A stretch of 64,000 nt of DNA, taken from positions 248,001-312,000 of the forward strand of contig JBFXJP010000001.1 of the NCBI GenBank assembly GCA_050174775.1. The letters run 5' to 3'. The first letter of the stretch is position 1, and every line of letters begins with the position of its first letter. The DNA comes from CAYPGJ01 sp050174775 (GTDB taxonomy: Bacteria > Planctomycetota > Phycisphaerae > Phycisphaerales > UBA1924). The notes beneath the pieces were generated by a model. The model saw only the letters and a program-made list of their open reading frames with translations. It did no database searches and had not been told where the DNA came from. The translations under genes and the position numbers were made by a program. Positions 26,744-35,159 of this stretch are shown here, in pieces.

Positions 26744-28147
26744 TCAGCCGATCCGCTCGCGCCCGCCCATGTAGGGGCGAAGTGGCGCAGGGATGGTCAC
26801 CGACCCGTCCTCGTTCTGGTTCATCTCCAGGATCGGGATGAGCACACGCGGGCTCGCGATCACGGTGTTGTTCAGCGAGTGGCAGACCACCGGCTTGCCC
26901 CCCGTCCCCTCGCCCTTGCAGCGCATGTTCAGGCGGCGGCACTGATAGTCGTACAGACGCGACGCCGAGTGCGTCTCCGAATACGCCCCGCTGGGCGATC
27001 CGTCCGGCCCCGCGTCTCCGCGCCCGGGCATCCAGCACTCGATGTCTACCATATCCGCGTTCTTGGGGCCCAGGTCGCCCGTGCAGCACTGCAGCAGACG
27101 GTACGGCAGACCAAGGCTCTGCAGGATCTCTTCCACGAACCCGATCATCCTCTTGTGCCAGGCGCGGCTCTCCGCCTCGTCCGGGCGGCAGATCACCACC
27201 TGCTCGACCTTCTCGAACTGGTGCACGCGGTACAGGCCGGCCGTGTCCTTGCCCGCGGCGCCAGCCTCACGCCGGAAGCACGTGCTCACCGTGACGTACT
27301 TGAGCGGCAACGCGCTCTCGTCGAGCACCTCGTCCTGGTGCAGGCCCATCAGCCCAACCTCACCCGTGCCCGTCAGGAACAGGTCGTACCCCGACCCGCG
27401 CTTCACCTCCTCGATGTGGTACGCCTGCTCGCGCCCGGCTGGGAAGAACCCCGTCCCCACCATGCACTCCTCCCGCACGATCACCGGCACGCTCACCCCC
27501 GTGAACCCCTGCCGCTGCGTCATGAAGTCGAAGGCATATCGCAGAGCCGCCTGGTGCAGCAGCATCCCGTCGCCGGTGAGCACGTAGGAACGCGTCCCCG
27601 CGATCTTGACGCCGCGCTCGAAGTCCGCCAGCCCGAGGCGCTTGATGATCTCGATGTGATTCTGCGGCTTGAAGCCCCGCTGGCTCTGGAACGGCTTGCC
27701 CGCGTCGAAGTGGGGGGGGTTCCAGCTCCGGATCTCGACGTTGTCCTCCGCGCCCTTCCCAACGGGCACGTCCGCGTCCGGCGGCAGCGGCACGTGCAGC
27801 AGCAGCTCGTGGAGCCTCGGCTCCGTGGCGGCCGCCTCGCCCTCGAGCCGCTGGATGACCTCCTTGAGCGCCGCGGGGCGTGCGCGCAGCTCCGCGATCT
27901 CCGTCTCGAGCGCGGACTTTCGATCCCCGGTTGCGCTCTTGAGCTCGCCCGAGAGCTTCCCGATCTTCGGCCCGGACTCCTTGGCCAGTCGGTTCTGCTC
28001 TGCGCGCAGCGACTCCAGTTCCGTGAGCGTCTTGCGTCGGTGCTCGTCGAGCACAAGGATCTGGTCGATGTCCGCGGAGATGCCCTTGCGCCTCGCGCCC
28101 TCGCGGAAACGATCCGGGTCCTCACGCAACTGCTTCAGGTCGATCAT
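26744..28147 (-). CDS. serS: Seryl-tRNA synthetase
   Basis: The 467-residue enzyme starts MIDLKQLREDPDRFR, the canonical SerRS beginning, followed by the antiparallel coiled coil (about 30-105) that grips the tRNA-Ser long arm. The class II core has motif 2 around TCFRREAGAAGKDTAGLYRVHQFEKVE (in parts FRREAG and HQFEKVE) and motif 3 LIPILE near the end. It charges tRNA-Ser with serine. No strong ribosome binding site precedes 28,147; an ATG seven codons upstream is an alternative. A structured RNA with a strong terminator lies 74 bases before the start, pointing to attenuation control. Confidence 0.96.
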   Translation of the reverse strand: MIDLKQLREDPDRFREGARRKGISADIDQILVLDEHRRKTLTELESLRAEQNRLAKESGPKIGKLSGELKSATGDRKSALETEIAELRARPAALKEVIQRLEGEAAATEPRLHELLLHVPLPPDADVPVGKGAEDNVEIRSWNPPHFDAGKPFQSQRGFKPQNHIEIIKRLGLADFERGVKIAGTRSYVLTGDGMLLHQAALRYAFDFMTQRQGFTGVSVPVIVREECMVGTGFFPAGREQAYHIEEVKRGSGYDLFLTGTGEVGLMGLHQDEVLDESALPLKYVTVSTCFRREAGAAGKDTAGLYRVHQFEKVEQVVICRPDEAESRAWHKRMIGFVEEILQSLGLPYRLLQCCTGDLGPKNADMVDIECWMPGRGDAGPDGSPSGAYSETHSASRLYDYQCRRLNMRCKGEGTGGKPVVCHSLNNTVIASPRVLIPILEMNQNEDGSVTIPAPLRPYMGGRERIG

Positions 28148-28220
28148 GGGGCGGATGGTATCGGCCATACCGCACGCCGAATCCGTAATCGTGCATCCCC
28201 GCTGCCGCAGAAGTCGGTGC

Positions 28221-28261
28221 AAAAAGAAAAGCCGCGGTCGCCTATTCAGCGGCCGCGGCTT
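28221..28261 (-). terminator. Strong Rho-independent terminator upstream of serS
   Basis: On the minus strand, AAGCCGCGG (28,261-28,253) and CCGCGGCTT (28,237-28,229) form a stem, followed by TTTTCTTTTTG. It ends the leader RNA of 28,467-28,221, or attenuates read-through into serS 74 bases further on. Confidence 0.8.
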
Positions 28262-28467
28262 CTGCCACACATCGGCCCAAGACCGTGTGCGTTTTTCGGT
28301 GGCAGGCCTGTCCACCGAATCCCCCGTCAGACGTGTTTCCCCGGCGACTGGCCAAAGTCACCGGTTTCCCTTTGACCCCGCGATTGCTCACGAGGCCTGA
28401 CGTGTTTCGCCCGTTTTCACGGGCTCCCTCCGCGACCCGAAGAACCGGGCCGCTTCCTCTTACCAAC
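28221..28467 (-). ncRNA. Structured leader or independent small RNA before serS
   Basis: From a promoter-like pair, a ~247-base transcript would run to the terminator. On the minus strand it holds a series of clean hairpins: CGGCCCG/CGGGTCG, GCCCGT-GAAA-ACGGGC (a GNRA tetraloop), CCGGTGACT/AGTCGCCGG, TTCGGTGG/CCACCGAA, and a CACAC/GTGTG stem. Just before the terminator is GTGTGGCAGAAGCCGCGG, where UGGC would be complementary to the GCCA 3' end of tRNA-Ser, and the following GCCGCGG is shared with the terminator arm. That resembles the T-box arrangement, but stem I specifier features were not identified. It may instead be a stand-alone RNA. No match to tmRNA, RNase P RNA or SRP RNA was seen. 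Confidence 0.45.
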
Positions 28468-28473
28468 ACAGCC

Positions 28474-28502
28474 ACAATACCCTGACCCCCTATTCCACGC
28501 AA
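28474..28502 (-). promoter_or_regulatory. Promoter of the serS leader RNA
   Basis: TTGCGT at 28,502-28,497 and TATTGT at 28,479-28,474 are spaced by 17 bases on the minus strand, about 330 bases upstream of the serS start and directly before the structured leader. Confidence 0.6.
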
Positions 28503-28563
28503 CCCCTTCTCGCGCTTTCTGCGCGAAATATCCCGACCAAAGCACGAACCAGCCCCCTCGGCC

Positions 28564-29478
28564 TCACCGACCCGGCTTCCCCTCATCCGTGCCCGACCCG
28601 GGCCCGGGCGTGGCCGCCCAATGCATCTTCCGCATCAGCGTCCGCCAGTGATTCGTCTCTCGATTCACCACGAAGAACGCGGGCTTCTCGTGCTTCTGCA
28701 GCGCGATCACGTCGCCCTGGGACAGCGGCGCGCACGCCTGACCGTCCAGCACGAGCGACGTGCCCCACGCATCATCCGGGCTCGCCGGGCGGTTGGCTCG
28801 CGCCACGCGCACCTCGATCTTCGAGGCGTGCGACAGCACGATGGGCCGAAAACTCAGTGAGTGCGCCGCGAGCGGCGTGATGATCATCGCGCGTACGTCC
28901 GGCGAAACGATCGGCCCGCCCGCGGACACGTTGTACGCCGTCGACCCCAGCGGCGTCGAGACGATCACTCCATCCCCGCTCAGTCTCGGACCGGCCTCTC
29001 CGTCGATCGAGATCTCCAGATCGATCATGCGATAGGGGGGGCCGGCCGTGATGACGCACTCGTTCACCGCGAGCCCCGCGTACGCGGCAGGCGCCGTGGG
29101 ATACGCGCCCTCGGGCCGCGCTTCGACCTCGATCAGCATCCGTTCCCGGAGCGGCAATTCCCCTTCTCCGAGCAGCGTCGCGGCCTGCCGCTTGAACGCC
29201 TCAAGGTCGAATTCCGCGAGGAATCCGAGCTTGCCGAAGTTGAGCCCCAGGAGCGGCAGTCGCATGTCCACGAAGCGGCGCGCCTGCGAGATCAGCGTCC
29301 CGTCCCCGCCCAGCACGACGACGAGCCCGACCTTGGAGCCCCCGGGGCCGATCGGCTCGTCCAGCCCGATCTCCCCGACCACCTCCGTGTGCCGCTCGAT
29401 CGTCGCGCGCACCTCGGGCAACGCGCGCACGACCTCCGGCTTCGACCTGTTCGCCACCAGCAGCGCCGAACGCCCCAT
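28564..29478 (-). CDS. nadK: NAD kinase
   Basis: The 304-residue enzyme phosphorylates NAD to NADP using ATP. It shows the diagnostic VLGGDGTLI (residues ~58-66), the NE of AVNECVI, and STPLGSTAYNVSAGGPIV. Length matches bacterial NadK. The start at 29,478 follows GGAGTGAG; a GTG two codons upstream is possible. It lies 20 bases after dxs on the same strand, so the two are probably co-transcribed, linking NADPH supply to the NADPH-dependent DXP pathway. Confidence 0.94.
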   Translation of the reverse strand: MGRSALLVANRSKPEVVRALPEVRATIERHTEVVGEIGLDEPIGPGGSKVGLVVVLGGDGTLISQARRFVDMRLPLLGLNFGKLGFLAEFDLEAFKRQAATLLGEGELPLRERMLIEVEARPEGAYPTAPAAYAGLAVNECVITAGPPYRMIDLEISIDGEAGPRLSGDGVIVSTPLGSTAYNVSAGGPIVSPDVRAMIITPLAAHSLSFRPIVLSHASKIEVRVARANRPASPDDAWGTSLVLDGQACAPLSQGDVIALQKHEKPAFFVVNRETNHWRTLMRKMHWAATPGPGSGTDEGKPGR

Positions 29479-29498
29479 CAACACTCACTCCGAACGGG

Positions 29499-31529
29499 TC
29501 ACACCGATGCGCCGCGCGACTCGCGTGCCGCGCCCTTCGCGCCCGCCGACACCACCACGCTCGACCGGTCCGCGGCCGCCTCGCGCAGCGCACGCCCGAT
29601 CGACGCGGAATCCAGCCCGGCCTCGCGCATCTGGTCGCCCCGGCTGTCTTGGTAGATCCACCGGTCCGGGATGCCCAGCACGCGGACGCGCGACGCGTCG
29701 AGCCCGAGCCGAGCCGCTGTTTCGAGGACCGCCGAGCCGAATCCACCGACAACACCGTGATCTTCGACAGTCACCACCGGGATCTCGCGCGAGAGCAGCG
29801 AGCGGATCATCTCCTCGTCCACCGGCTTCGCAAACCGTGCGTCCCACACCTCGGCCCGAACTTCCGGCATCACGTCCCGCGCGGCCTTCACCGCGTCGAT
29901 CGCGCACACCCCGTACGCAAGCACCGCCACATCCGGCCGGTCATGCCCGATCAGCCGACGCGCCTTGCCCAGCACGAACGGCGGGCACGCCTCGCTTGAG
30001 AACACGTCCGACACGTTGTCGCGCGGGTACCGGCACGCGCTCAGCCCGTCGTCATACGTCCGCATGAACTCCATGGCGGCGAGCAGCGACGGCTCGTCCA
30101 TCGCGGCCGTGAGCGCTGCGCCGGGCAGCGTCCGAAGCAAAGACACGTCGCAGAACCCGTGGTGCACCGCCCCGTCCCCGCCCACGAGCCCGGCGCGGTC
30201 GAGCAGCAGCCGCACGGCCAGGCCCTGCAGCGACACCTCCTGGAACGCCTGATCGAACGCGCGCTGCAGGAACGTCGAGTACACGCAGAAGAACGGCCGG
30301 AACCCCGTCTTCGACAGCCCCGCCATCATGTCGAGCGCGTGGCTCTCGCAGATGCCCGTGTCCCACACGCGCTCCGGGAACAGCGGCATCACCTTCGAGA
30401 CGCCCGTCCCGTCCGGCATCGCGGCCGTGGCCACCACGACCTTCTCGTCACGCGACATCATGTCGCACAGGGCATCGCCCACCGCGGCCGTGAACGAACG
30501 CCCGCTCTTCTTGAGCTCGACGCGGCACCCGACCGACTCGAGCGCCACTTCCTTCCCGTCCGGGTCGGTCCGTGAGATCGTGAACGCCGCGGGCGAGTGG
30601 AACGTCTCCGCGTCCCCCTCCGCCACGGCAAAGCCCTTCCCCTTCACCGTCTTGACGTGCAGCACCATCGGACGGTCGAAGTCCCGCGCCTCGGCCAGGA
30701 ACTCCAGCAGCGTCGGGAAATCGTGCCCATCGATCGGGCCCACCGTCAGCAGCCCGAAGTGCTCGAACCAGGCGAGGTCCGTGCCGTGCTCGGCGCGGCT
30801 CGCGATCATCGCTTTCGTCGCTTCGCCCGCACGGTGGTACGCCTCCTCCACCAAACGCCCGCCCGGCGCCTGATCGAGGAACTTCCGCGCCGCCTTCTTG
30901 AAGTCCGTGTAGTACGGGTTGATCCGCAGACGATCGAAATACTGCGCCACCGCGCCCTGCGGCTTGCTGATCGACATCCCGTTGTCGTTCAGGATCACCA
31001 GGAACTGACGCTTCAGCGTGCCAGCGTTGTTCAGCCCTTCCATGGCCACGCCGTTCACGATCGACGCGTCCCCGATCAGCGACACGACGCGCCGGCCCTT
31101 GGTGTTCTTCTCCGCGTCGAAGGCCTCGCCGTTGAGCGTGTCCCCGCGCGCCATCCCCACCGCGGTCGAGATGCCCGTCCCCGCGTGCCCCACCATGAAC
31201 AGGTCGTACGCCGACTCGCGCGGGTCGGGGAACCCCGACATCCCCGCGCTCGTCCGCAGCCCGGAGAGCATCGACGAGCGACCCGTCAGCAGCTTGTGCG
31301 GGTAGCACTGGTGACCGACGTCGAACAGCAACCGATCGTGCCCGAAGTCGAAGACGTAGTGCAGCGCGACCGTCAGCTCCACGACGCCCAGATTCGGCGC
31401 CAGGTGCCCGCCCGTCTTCGAGACCTGCTCGATGATCGCGCGACGAATCTCCGCCGCCACCTCGGGCAAACGCTCCGCCGGCAATCGCTTCAAATCCGCT
31501 GGAGTACGCAGCGTCTCAAGAATGGCCAT
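29499..31529 (-). CDS. dxs: 1-deoxy-D-xylulose-5-phosphate synthase
   Basis: A 676-residue TPP enzyme that condenses pyruvate and glyceraldehyde-3-phosphate, the first step of the DXP isoprenoid pathway. It has TGGHLAPNLGVVELTVALH near the N-terminus, the TPP-binding GDASIVNG...LNDNGMSIS, a central GPIDGHDF, and a transketolase-type middle and C-terminal domain (LDRAGLVGGDGAVHHG). The GD motif reads GDAS rather than the common GDGA, a divergent but plausible version. The start at 31,529 (MAILETLRTP) follows AGGAG by six bases. nadK follows immediately, and a polyprenyl synthase lies just upstream. Confidence 0.95.
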   Translation of the reverse strand: MAILETLRTPADLKRLPAERLPEVAAEIRRAIIEQVSKTGGHLAPNLGVVELTVALHYVFDFGHDRLLFDVGHQCYPHKLLTGRSSMLSGLRTSAGMSGFPDPRESAYDLFMVGHAGTGISTAVGMARGDTLNGEAFDAEKNTKGRRVVSLIGDASIVNGVAMEGLNNAGTLKRQFLVILNDNGMSISKPQGAVAQYFDRLRINPYYTDFKKAARKFLDQAPGGRLVEEAYHRAGEATKAMIASRAEHGTDLAWFEHFGLLTVGPIDGHDFPTLLEFLAEARDFDRPMVLHVKTVKGKGFAVAEGDAETFHSPAAFTISRTDPDGKEVALESVGCRVELKKSGRSFTAAVGDALCDMMSRDEKVVVATAAMPDGTGVSKVMPLFPERVWDTGICESHALDMMAGLSKTGFRPFFCVYSTFLQRAFDQAFQEVSLQGLAVRLLLDRAGLVGGDGAVHHGFCDVSLLRTLPGAALTAAMDEPSLLAAMEFMRTYDDGLSACRYPRDNVSDVFSSEACPPFVLGKARRLIGHDRPDVAVLAYGVCAIDAVKAARDVMPEVRAEVWDARFAKPVDEEMIRSLLSREIPVVTVEDHGVVGGFGSAVLETAARLGLDASRVRVLGIPDRWIYQDSRGDQMREAGLDSASIGRALREAAADRSSVVVSAGAKGAARESRGASV

Positions 31530-31667
31530 CGTGGCTCCTGATCGTGCCCGCGGCGTCTTCCTCCGCCGCATATGGAACCCAAAGTGTAGTCGATCACCCT
31601 GTTCCACGCCGATGCAACGCACGCCCGCCCCCACGGGTTCGATGCCGGCGTGAACTCCGTTTCATCA

Positions 31668-32582
31668 TCAACGCGTGCGTCGCGCCAGATACTCGCACAG
31701 CTCCGCCAAAGCCCCCGCCTTCTCACCCAGCGGCTCGATCGCCGACATCGCCTCGTCGTGCAATCTCGACACCTCCGTCCGAGAAGCCTCCGCCCCGATC
31801 GTCCCCGGGTACGTCACCTTCCCGGCGTTCTGGTCCTTCCCCGCGCGCTTGCCCAGCGTCTCCGTCGTCTGCTCGACATCCAGCAGGTCGTCCACGATCT
31901 GGAACATCAGCCCCACCGCGCGACCGTACCCGTCCAACGCCAGCAACGCCCGCTCCCGAACCCCGGGCCACATCCCCGACAGCGCGCCCATGCGGCACGC
32001 CGCCACGATCAACGCCCCCGTCTTGTTCTCGTGGATCAGACGCGCCTTCGCGCCGCCATCTACGCCGGCGGGCGTCCCACCCAGCGTGTCGTACACCTGC
32101 CCAGCGATCATCGCCGTGGTGCCCTTCGACAGCTCCAGCGTCAACGCCCCGGCCAACCCCTTCTCCGCGCTCCGCTCCACGAGCGCCTGGAACGCAAGGC
32201 TCAGCATCGCGTCCCCGGCCAGGATCGCCATCGCTTCGCCGAACTTCTTGTGCGCCGTCGGCATCCCCCGACGCAAGTCGTCGTCATCCATCGCTGGCAG
32301 GTCGTCGTGCACCAGCGAGAACGCGTGCACCAGCTCCAGCGCCCCGGCCGCCGCGATCGCGCTCTCCGGCTTCCCGCCCACGGCCTCGGCAGACAGAATC
32401 GCCAGCGTCGGTCGAAGTCGCTTTCCCCCCGTGATCGCGCTGTACTCGATCGCCTCGCGCAGGCCCGCCGGCAGCGCGGCCTCCGCCACCCACGTGCGCA
32501 TCGCGTCATCCACCATCGCGGCGCATCGCGCCAGCGATGACGGCTCACGGTCCCCGCACACCTCGATCGGACGGTACGCCAT
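31668..32582 (-). CDS. ispA: Polyprenyl (farnesyl/geranylgeranyl) diphosphate synthase
   Basis: A 304-residue trans-prenyltransferase that lengthens isoprenyl diphosphates. It has the first Asp-rich motif in VHDDLPAMDDDDLRRG, GGKRLRP upstream of it, a Lys/Thr in LSKGTTAMIAGQ, and the second Asp-rich motif QIVDDLLDV. The Met-Ala start at 32,582 follows the EIIA gene by 17 bases. It lies 139 bases upstream of dxs, so the two isoprenoid genes may be expressed together. Chain length is not certain from the sequence; the IspA symbol is by analogy with its usual dxs neighbour. Confidence 0.93.
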   Translation of the reverse strand: MAYRPIEVCGDREPSSLARCAAMVDDAMRTWVAEAALPAGLREAIEYSAITGGKRLRPTLAILSAEAVGGKPESAIAAAGALELVHAFSLVHDDLPAMDDDDLRRGMPTAHKKFGEAMAILAGDAMLSLAFQALVERSAEKGLAGALTLELSKGTTAMIAGQVYDTLGGTPAGVDGGAKARLIHENKTGALIVAACRMGALSGMWPGVRERALLALDGYGRAVGLMFQIVDDLLDVEQTTETLGKRAGKDQNAGKVTYPGTIGAEASRTEVSRLHDEAMSAIEPLGEKAGALAELCEYLARRTR

Positions 32583-32599
32583 GACCCGCGGCTCGCCGC

Positions 32600-33067
32600 T
32601 CACGCCCCTGCGCCCGTGTGCTGGGACGTCACCAGCTCGTACAGCTCTTCCGCCGACTCCGCCTCGTAGATCTTCTGGCGCATTTCCTCGGACATCATCA
32701 GCTTGCTGATCTTCGCCAGCGCCTGGATGTGTTCGGAAGTCTTGTCCGGAGGGCTCGCCAGCAGCACGATCAGACGCACCGGCTTCTGGTCGATCGAACC
32801 GAACTCCATCGGCGTCGCCGGCTTTCCGATCGCCATCGCCAGCTTCTCGATCCCCACGCACTTCCCGTGCGGGATCGCCAGACCGTGCCCGATCCCAGTC
32901 GTCCGCACCTGCTCGCGCGACCACACCGCGTCCTTCAACGCCTTCGGGTCCTTCACCAGCCCCTGTGCGCTCAACAGGTCGATCAATTCAAAGATCGCGC
33001 CCTGCTTGTCCGTCGCGGCAAGCGGCGCCCGCACGCACTTCTGATTGAGAATGTCTGCCAGGTTCAT
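32600..33067 (-). CDS. PtsN-like EIIA (nitrogen-type PTS) protein
   Basis: The 155-residue single-domain EIIA shows GIGHGLAIPHGK, with the phosphorylated His in PHGK, and the typical PVRLIVLLASPPDKTSEHIQAL. Such proteins receive phosphate from NPr/EI-Ntr and regulate potassium, nitrogen or envelope processes rather than transport sugar. The start at 33,067 is supported by GGAGAGCGGG; an upstream start 13 codons earlier is not. It is the first gene of a leftward run into ispA. No EI or HPr gene is in the window. Confidence 0.9.
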   Translation of the reverse strand: MNLADILNQKCVRAPLAATDKQGAIFELIDLLSAQGLVKDPKALKDAVWSREQVRTTGIGHGLAIPHGKCVGIEKLAMAIGKPATPMEFGSIDQKPVRLIVLLASPPDKTSEHIQALAKISKLMMSEEMRQKIYEAESAEELYELVTSQHTGAGA

Positions 33068-33134
33068 CCCGCTCTCCGAACGGCGCGAAAGTCCCAGTCT
33101 ACCCATCCCTCCCGTACGGGCAAAGCCGCCCCCC

Positions 33135-35111
33135 TCAACCCATCAGCGCCGCGAACGACCCGTCCGCGTACCGCTCCGCCCCGCCCGTCCCCGGATTCCC
33201 CTCGGGCATCTGCTGGCTCGTCCGCACCGTCTTCATCGCGTGCCACCGCTCCATCCACGCAGCCTGCGCCTCGTTCTCCCGCCGGTCCACACTGCACGTC
33301 GAATACAACAGCTTCCCCCGCTCCTGACCAGCCCCAACCGGCGTCAGCAGACGCACCGCGTCCGCCAGGATCTGCCGCTGCACCCCCTCCAGGCTTGTCA
33401 CGCTCTCTTCATCAAACCTGTACTTGGCCTCCACCCGGCGCGCCAGCACACCCGAATTCGAGCACGGAGCATCCACCACCACCAGGTCCCCCTTCCCCAC
33501 CCACTTCAGCAGCTCCTTCGACGTCGCCACCTCCACCCGGTCCTTCCAGGGAGCTTTCTTGAACTCATTCTTCAGCGCCTTCACCCGCGCCTCGTTCACG
33601 TCCGAGGCCACGATCTTCGCCTCAGGGAACGTCCAGAACAGCTGCCGAGTCTTCGTCCCCAGCCCCGCGCACACGTCGATCACCACGCTCGGCTTCAGAT
33701 CGCTCACCATCATCACGGCCGCCGACGACCCCGCGTCCTGCGCCCATACGTCCGCCCGCCCCTTGAAGACCCGCATCAGCCGATCATGCGTCCCCGTGAA
33801 CACGCGGTGCCCGGGCGTCGAGTGTGCCGTCGTCACGTCTGCCAGCCCCGTCTCGCCCTCCCCCTCTTCCCGCACGAACGCTGTGTTCAGCACGATCGGA
33901 GGCTTCACGATGGTGTGCAGCGCCATCGCGCGCACCTGATCCGTCCGCAGCACCTTCGACCACGCGCGCAAGAGCGGCAGCGGGCAGCTCGTTGCCACCT
34001 CCAGCCGACGCATCGCGTCGTTGTGCAGACGCTCCTCCTTGAGGATCAACGCCGTGCCGTCCGCCAGCGGGATCTCATCCTCCTTGTCCGACCACTTCTC
34101 CCGCTTCACCGGACGGTCCGCCCCGTCGCGCTCGATCATCTCCGACACGCGACGCAGAGCCGCGTTCGCAAGGCTCCCGGCCCCCGGACGAATCGCCCGC
34201 TTCGCCCAATTCACGCTCCCGTGCACCGCGGCCCGCGGCGGAACCTTGTCCAGAAACACCAGCTGCGCGGCGCCCACGAGCAGACACGCCCGCATGCGCC
34301 ACTCCAGCTCCTCCCACGGATCGCGCAGCACGCGCTCCACCATCCACTGCAGCGTGATCCAGCGGCGCACCACCGCGTCGTACAACGCGTGCGCAAACGC
34401 CGCGTCCCGCGCCTCAAGTCCGTCCGTCTCCAGCGGCTCCAGCCCCAACTCCGGGAACTTCCGCACCTCGCGCGCCACGCGCTGCAGCACCACCTCGCGC
34501 GCCGCGTCGTCCGTGGGCGGCAACGCGACCGCAGCCCTCGGGCGCGCCATGCCCCGCCCCTGCCCCATCCCGCGCGCCGGACCACGCCCCGTCCCGCGAC
34601 CTCCGGCTCCGCCCGGGCCAAACCCACGCCTTGGGCCTCCCGCACCCCCTGCACCGCCGCGCGGCCCACCCCGCGGGGCTCCGCCCGCTCCGCCAACCCC
34701 GCGAGCAGGACGAGGCCCGCGCGCCGGATCACCCGCCCCGCCGTTCATCCCGCCACCCTGCACCGGCGCCCCCGACCCACCCGCCGGCGGCCGCCGTGCG
34801 GGTCGCCCCGGTCCAGTCCTTGGCCCACCCGGACCGCCCGGACCTGTCCTGGGCCCTCGTCCACCCCCGCCACTCATCCCGCCTCCACCCCTCGGCGCAC
34901 GCGGTCTGCCACTCCCTCCGCCACTACCCATCCCGCCACCCCGTGACCCTCGACCGCCTCCACCGCCCCCTCCCATGCCCCCACCTACCCTTCCCCCGCG
35001 CGAGCCACCACCACTCCCACCTCGACCTCCAGACGCGCCGCCACCGCCACCGCGAGGCCCGCCGCTCCGAGGTCCCTTCCGATTCCCGCCGCCTGTTCGT
35101 TCGTTCTTCAA
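33135..35111 (-). CDS. RsmB-like RNA m5C methyltransferase with a long Gly/Arg-rich N-terminal extension
   Basis: The 658-residue protein has a NusB-like helical domain (about 210-320), then a Rossmann methyltransferase (VIDVCAGLGTKTRQLF, a DVNEARV acidic loop) with the two cysteines of NOL1/NOP2/RsmB enzymes in DAPCSNSG near 550 and STCS near 603. It should methylate a cytosine C5 in 16S rRNA or tRNA. The first ~190 residues are almost only Gly, Arg, Pro and Ser, rich in RGG/GGR repeats, and are predicted disordered. RsmB normally has about 430 residues, so the extension is unusual. Upstream ATG candidates inside the low-complexity region are not favoured; the start used is at 35,111. Confidence 0.85.
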   Translation of the reverse strand: MKNERTGGGNRKGPRSGGPRGGGGGASGGRGGSGGGSRGGRVGGGMGGGGGGGRGSRGGGMGSGGGSGRPRAPRGGGGMSGGGGRGPRTGPGGPGGPRTGPGRPARRPPAGGSGAPVQGGGMNGGAGDPARGPRPARGVGGAGGAPRGGPRGGAGGAGGPRRGFGPGGAGGRGTGRGPARGMGQGRGMARPRAAVALPPTDDAAREVVLQRVAREVRKFPELGLEPLETDGLEARDAAFAHALYDAVVRRWITLQWMVERVLRDPWEELEWRMRACLLVGAAQLVFLDKVPPRAAVHGSVNWAKRAIRPGAGSLANAALRRVSEMIERDGADRPVKREKWSDKEDEIPLADGTALILKEERLHNDAMRRLEVATSCPLPLLRAWSKVLRTDQVRAMALHTIVKPPIVLNTAFVREEGEGETGLADVTTAHSTPGHRVFTGTHDRLMRVFKGRADVWAQDAGSSAAVMMVSDLKPSVVIDVCAGLGTKTRQLFWTFPEAKIVASDVNEARVKALKNEFKKAPWKDRVEVATSKELLKWVGKGDLVVVDAPCSNSGVLARRVEAKYRFDEESVTSLEGVQRQILADAVRLLTPVGAGQERGKLLYSTCSVDRRENEAQAAWMERWHAMKTVRTSQQMPEGNPGTGGAERYADGSFAALMG

Positions 35112-35159
35112 GGGGGCGAGTGTACGCCGCCCATCTCCGAAAGGCTCAACAAACGCCCC

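Noticed and set aside
26720..28375. Long plus-strand reading frame over serS
   Set aside because: It is antisense to serS, His/Arg/Pro-rich and has no domain; codon pattern is that of the opposite strand.
28221..28467. tmRNA, RNase P RNA or SRP RNA
   Set aside because: No tag sequence, no GAGGAAAGTCC or ACAGAA core, and no GGAAGGAAGCAGCC SRP loop.
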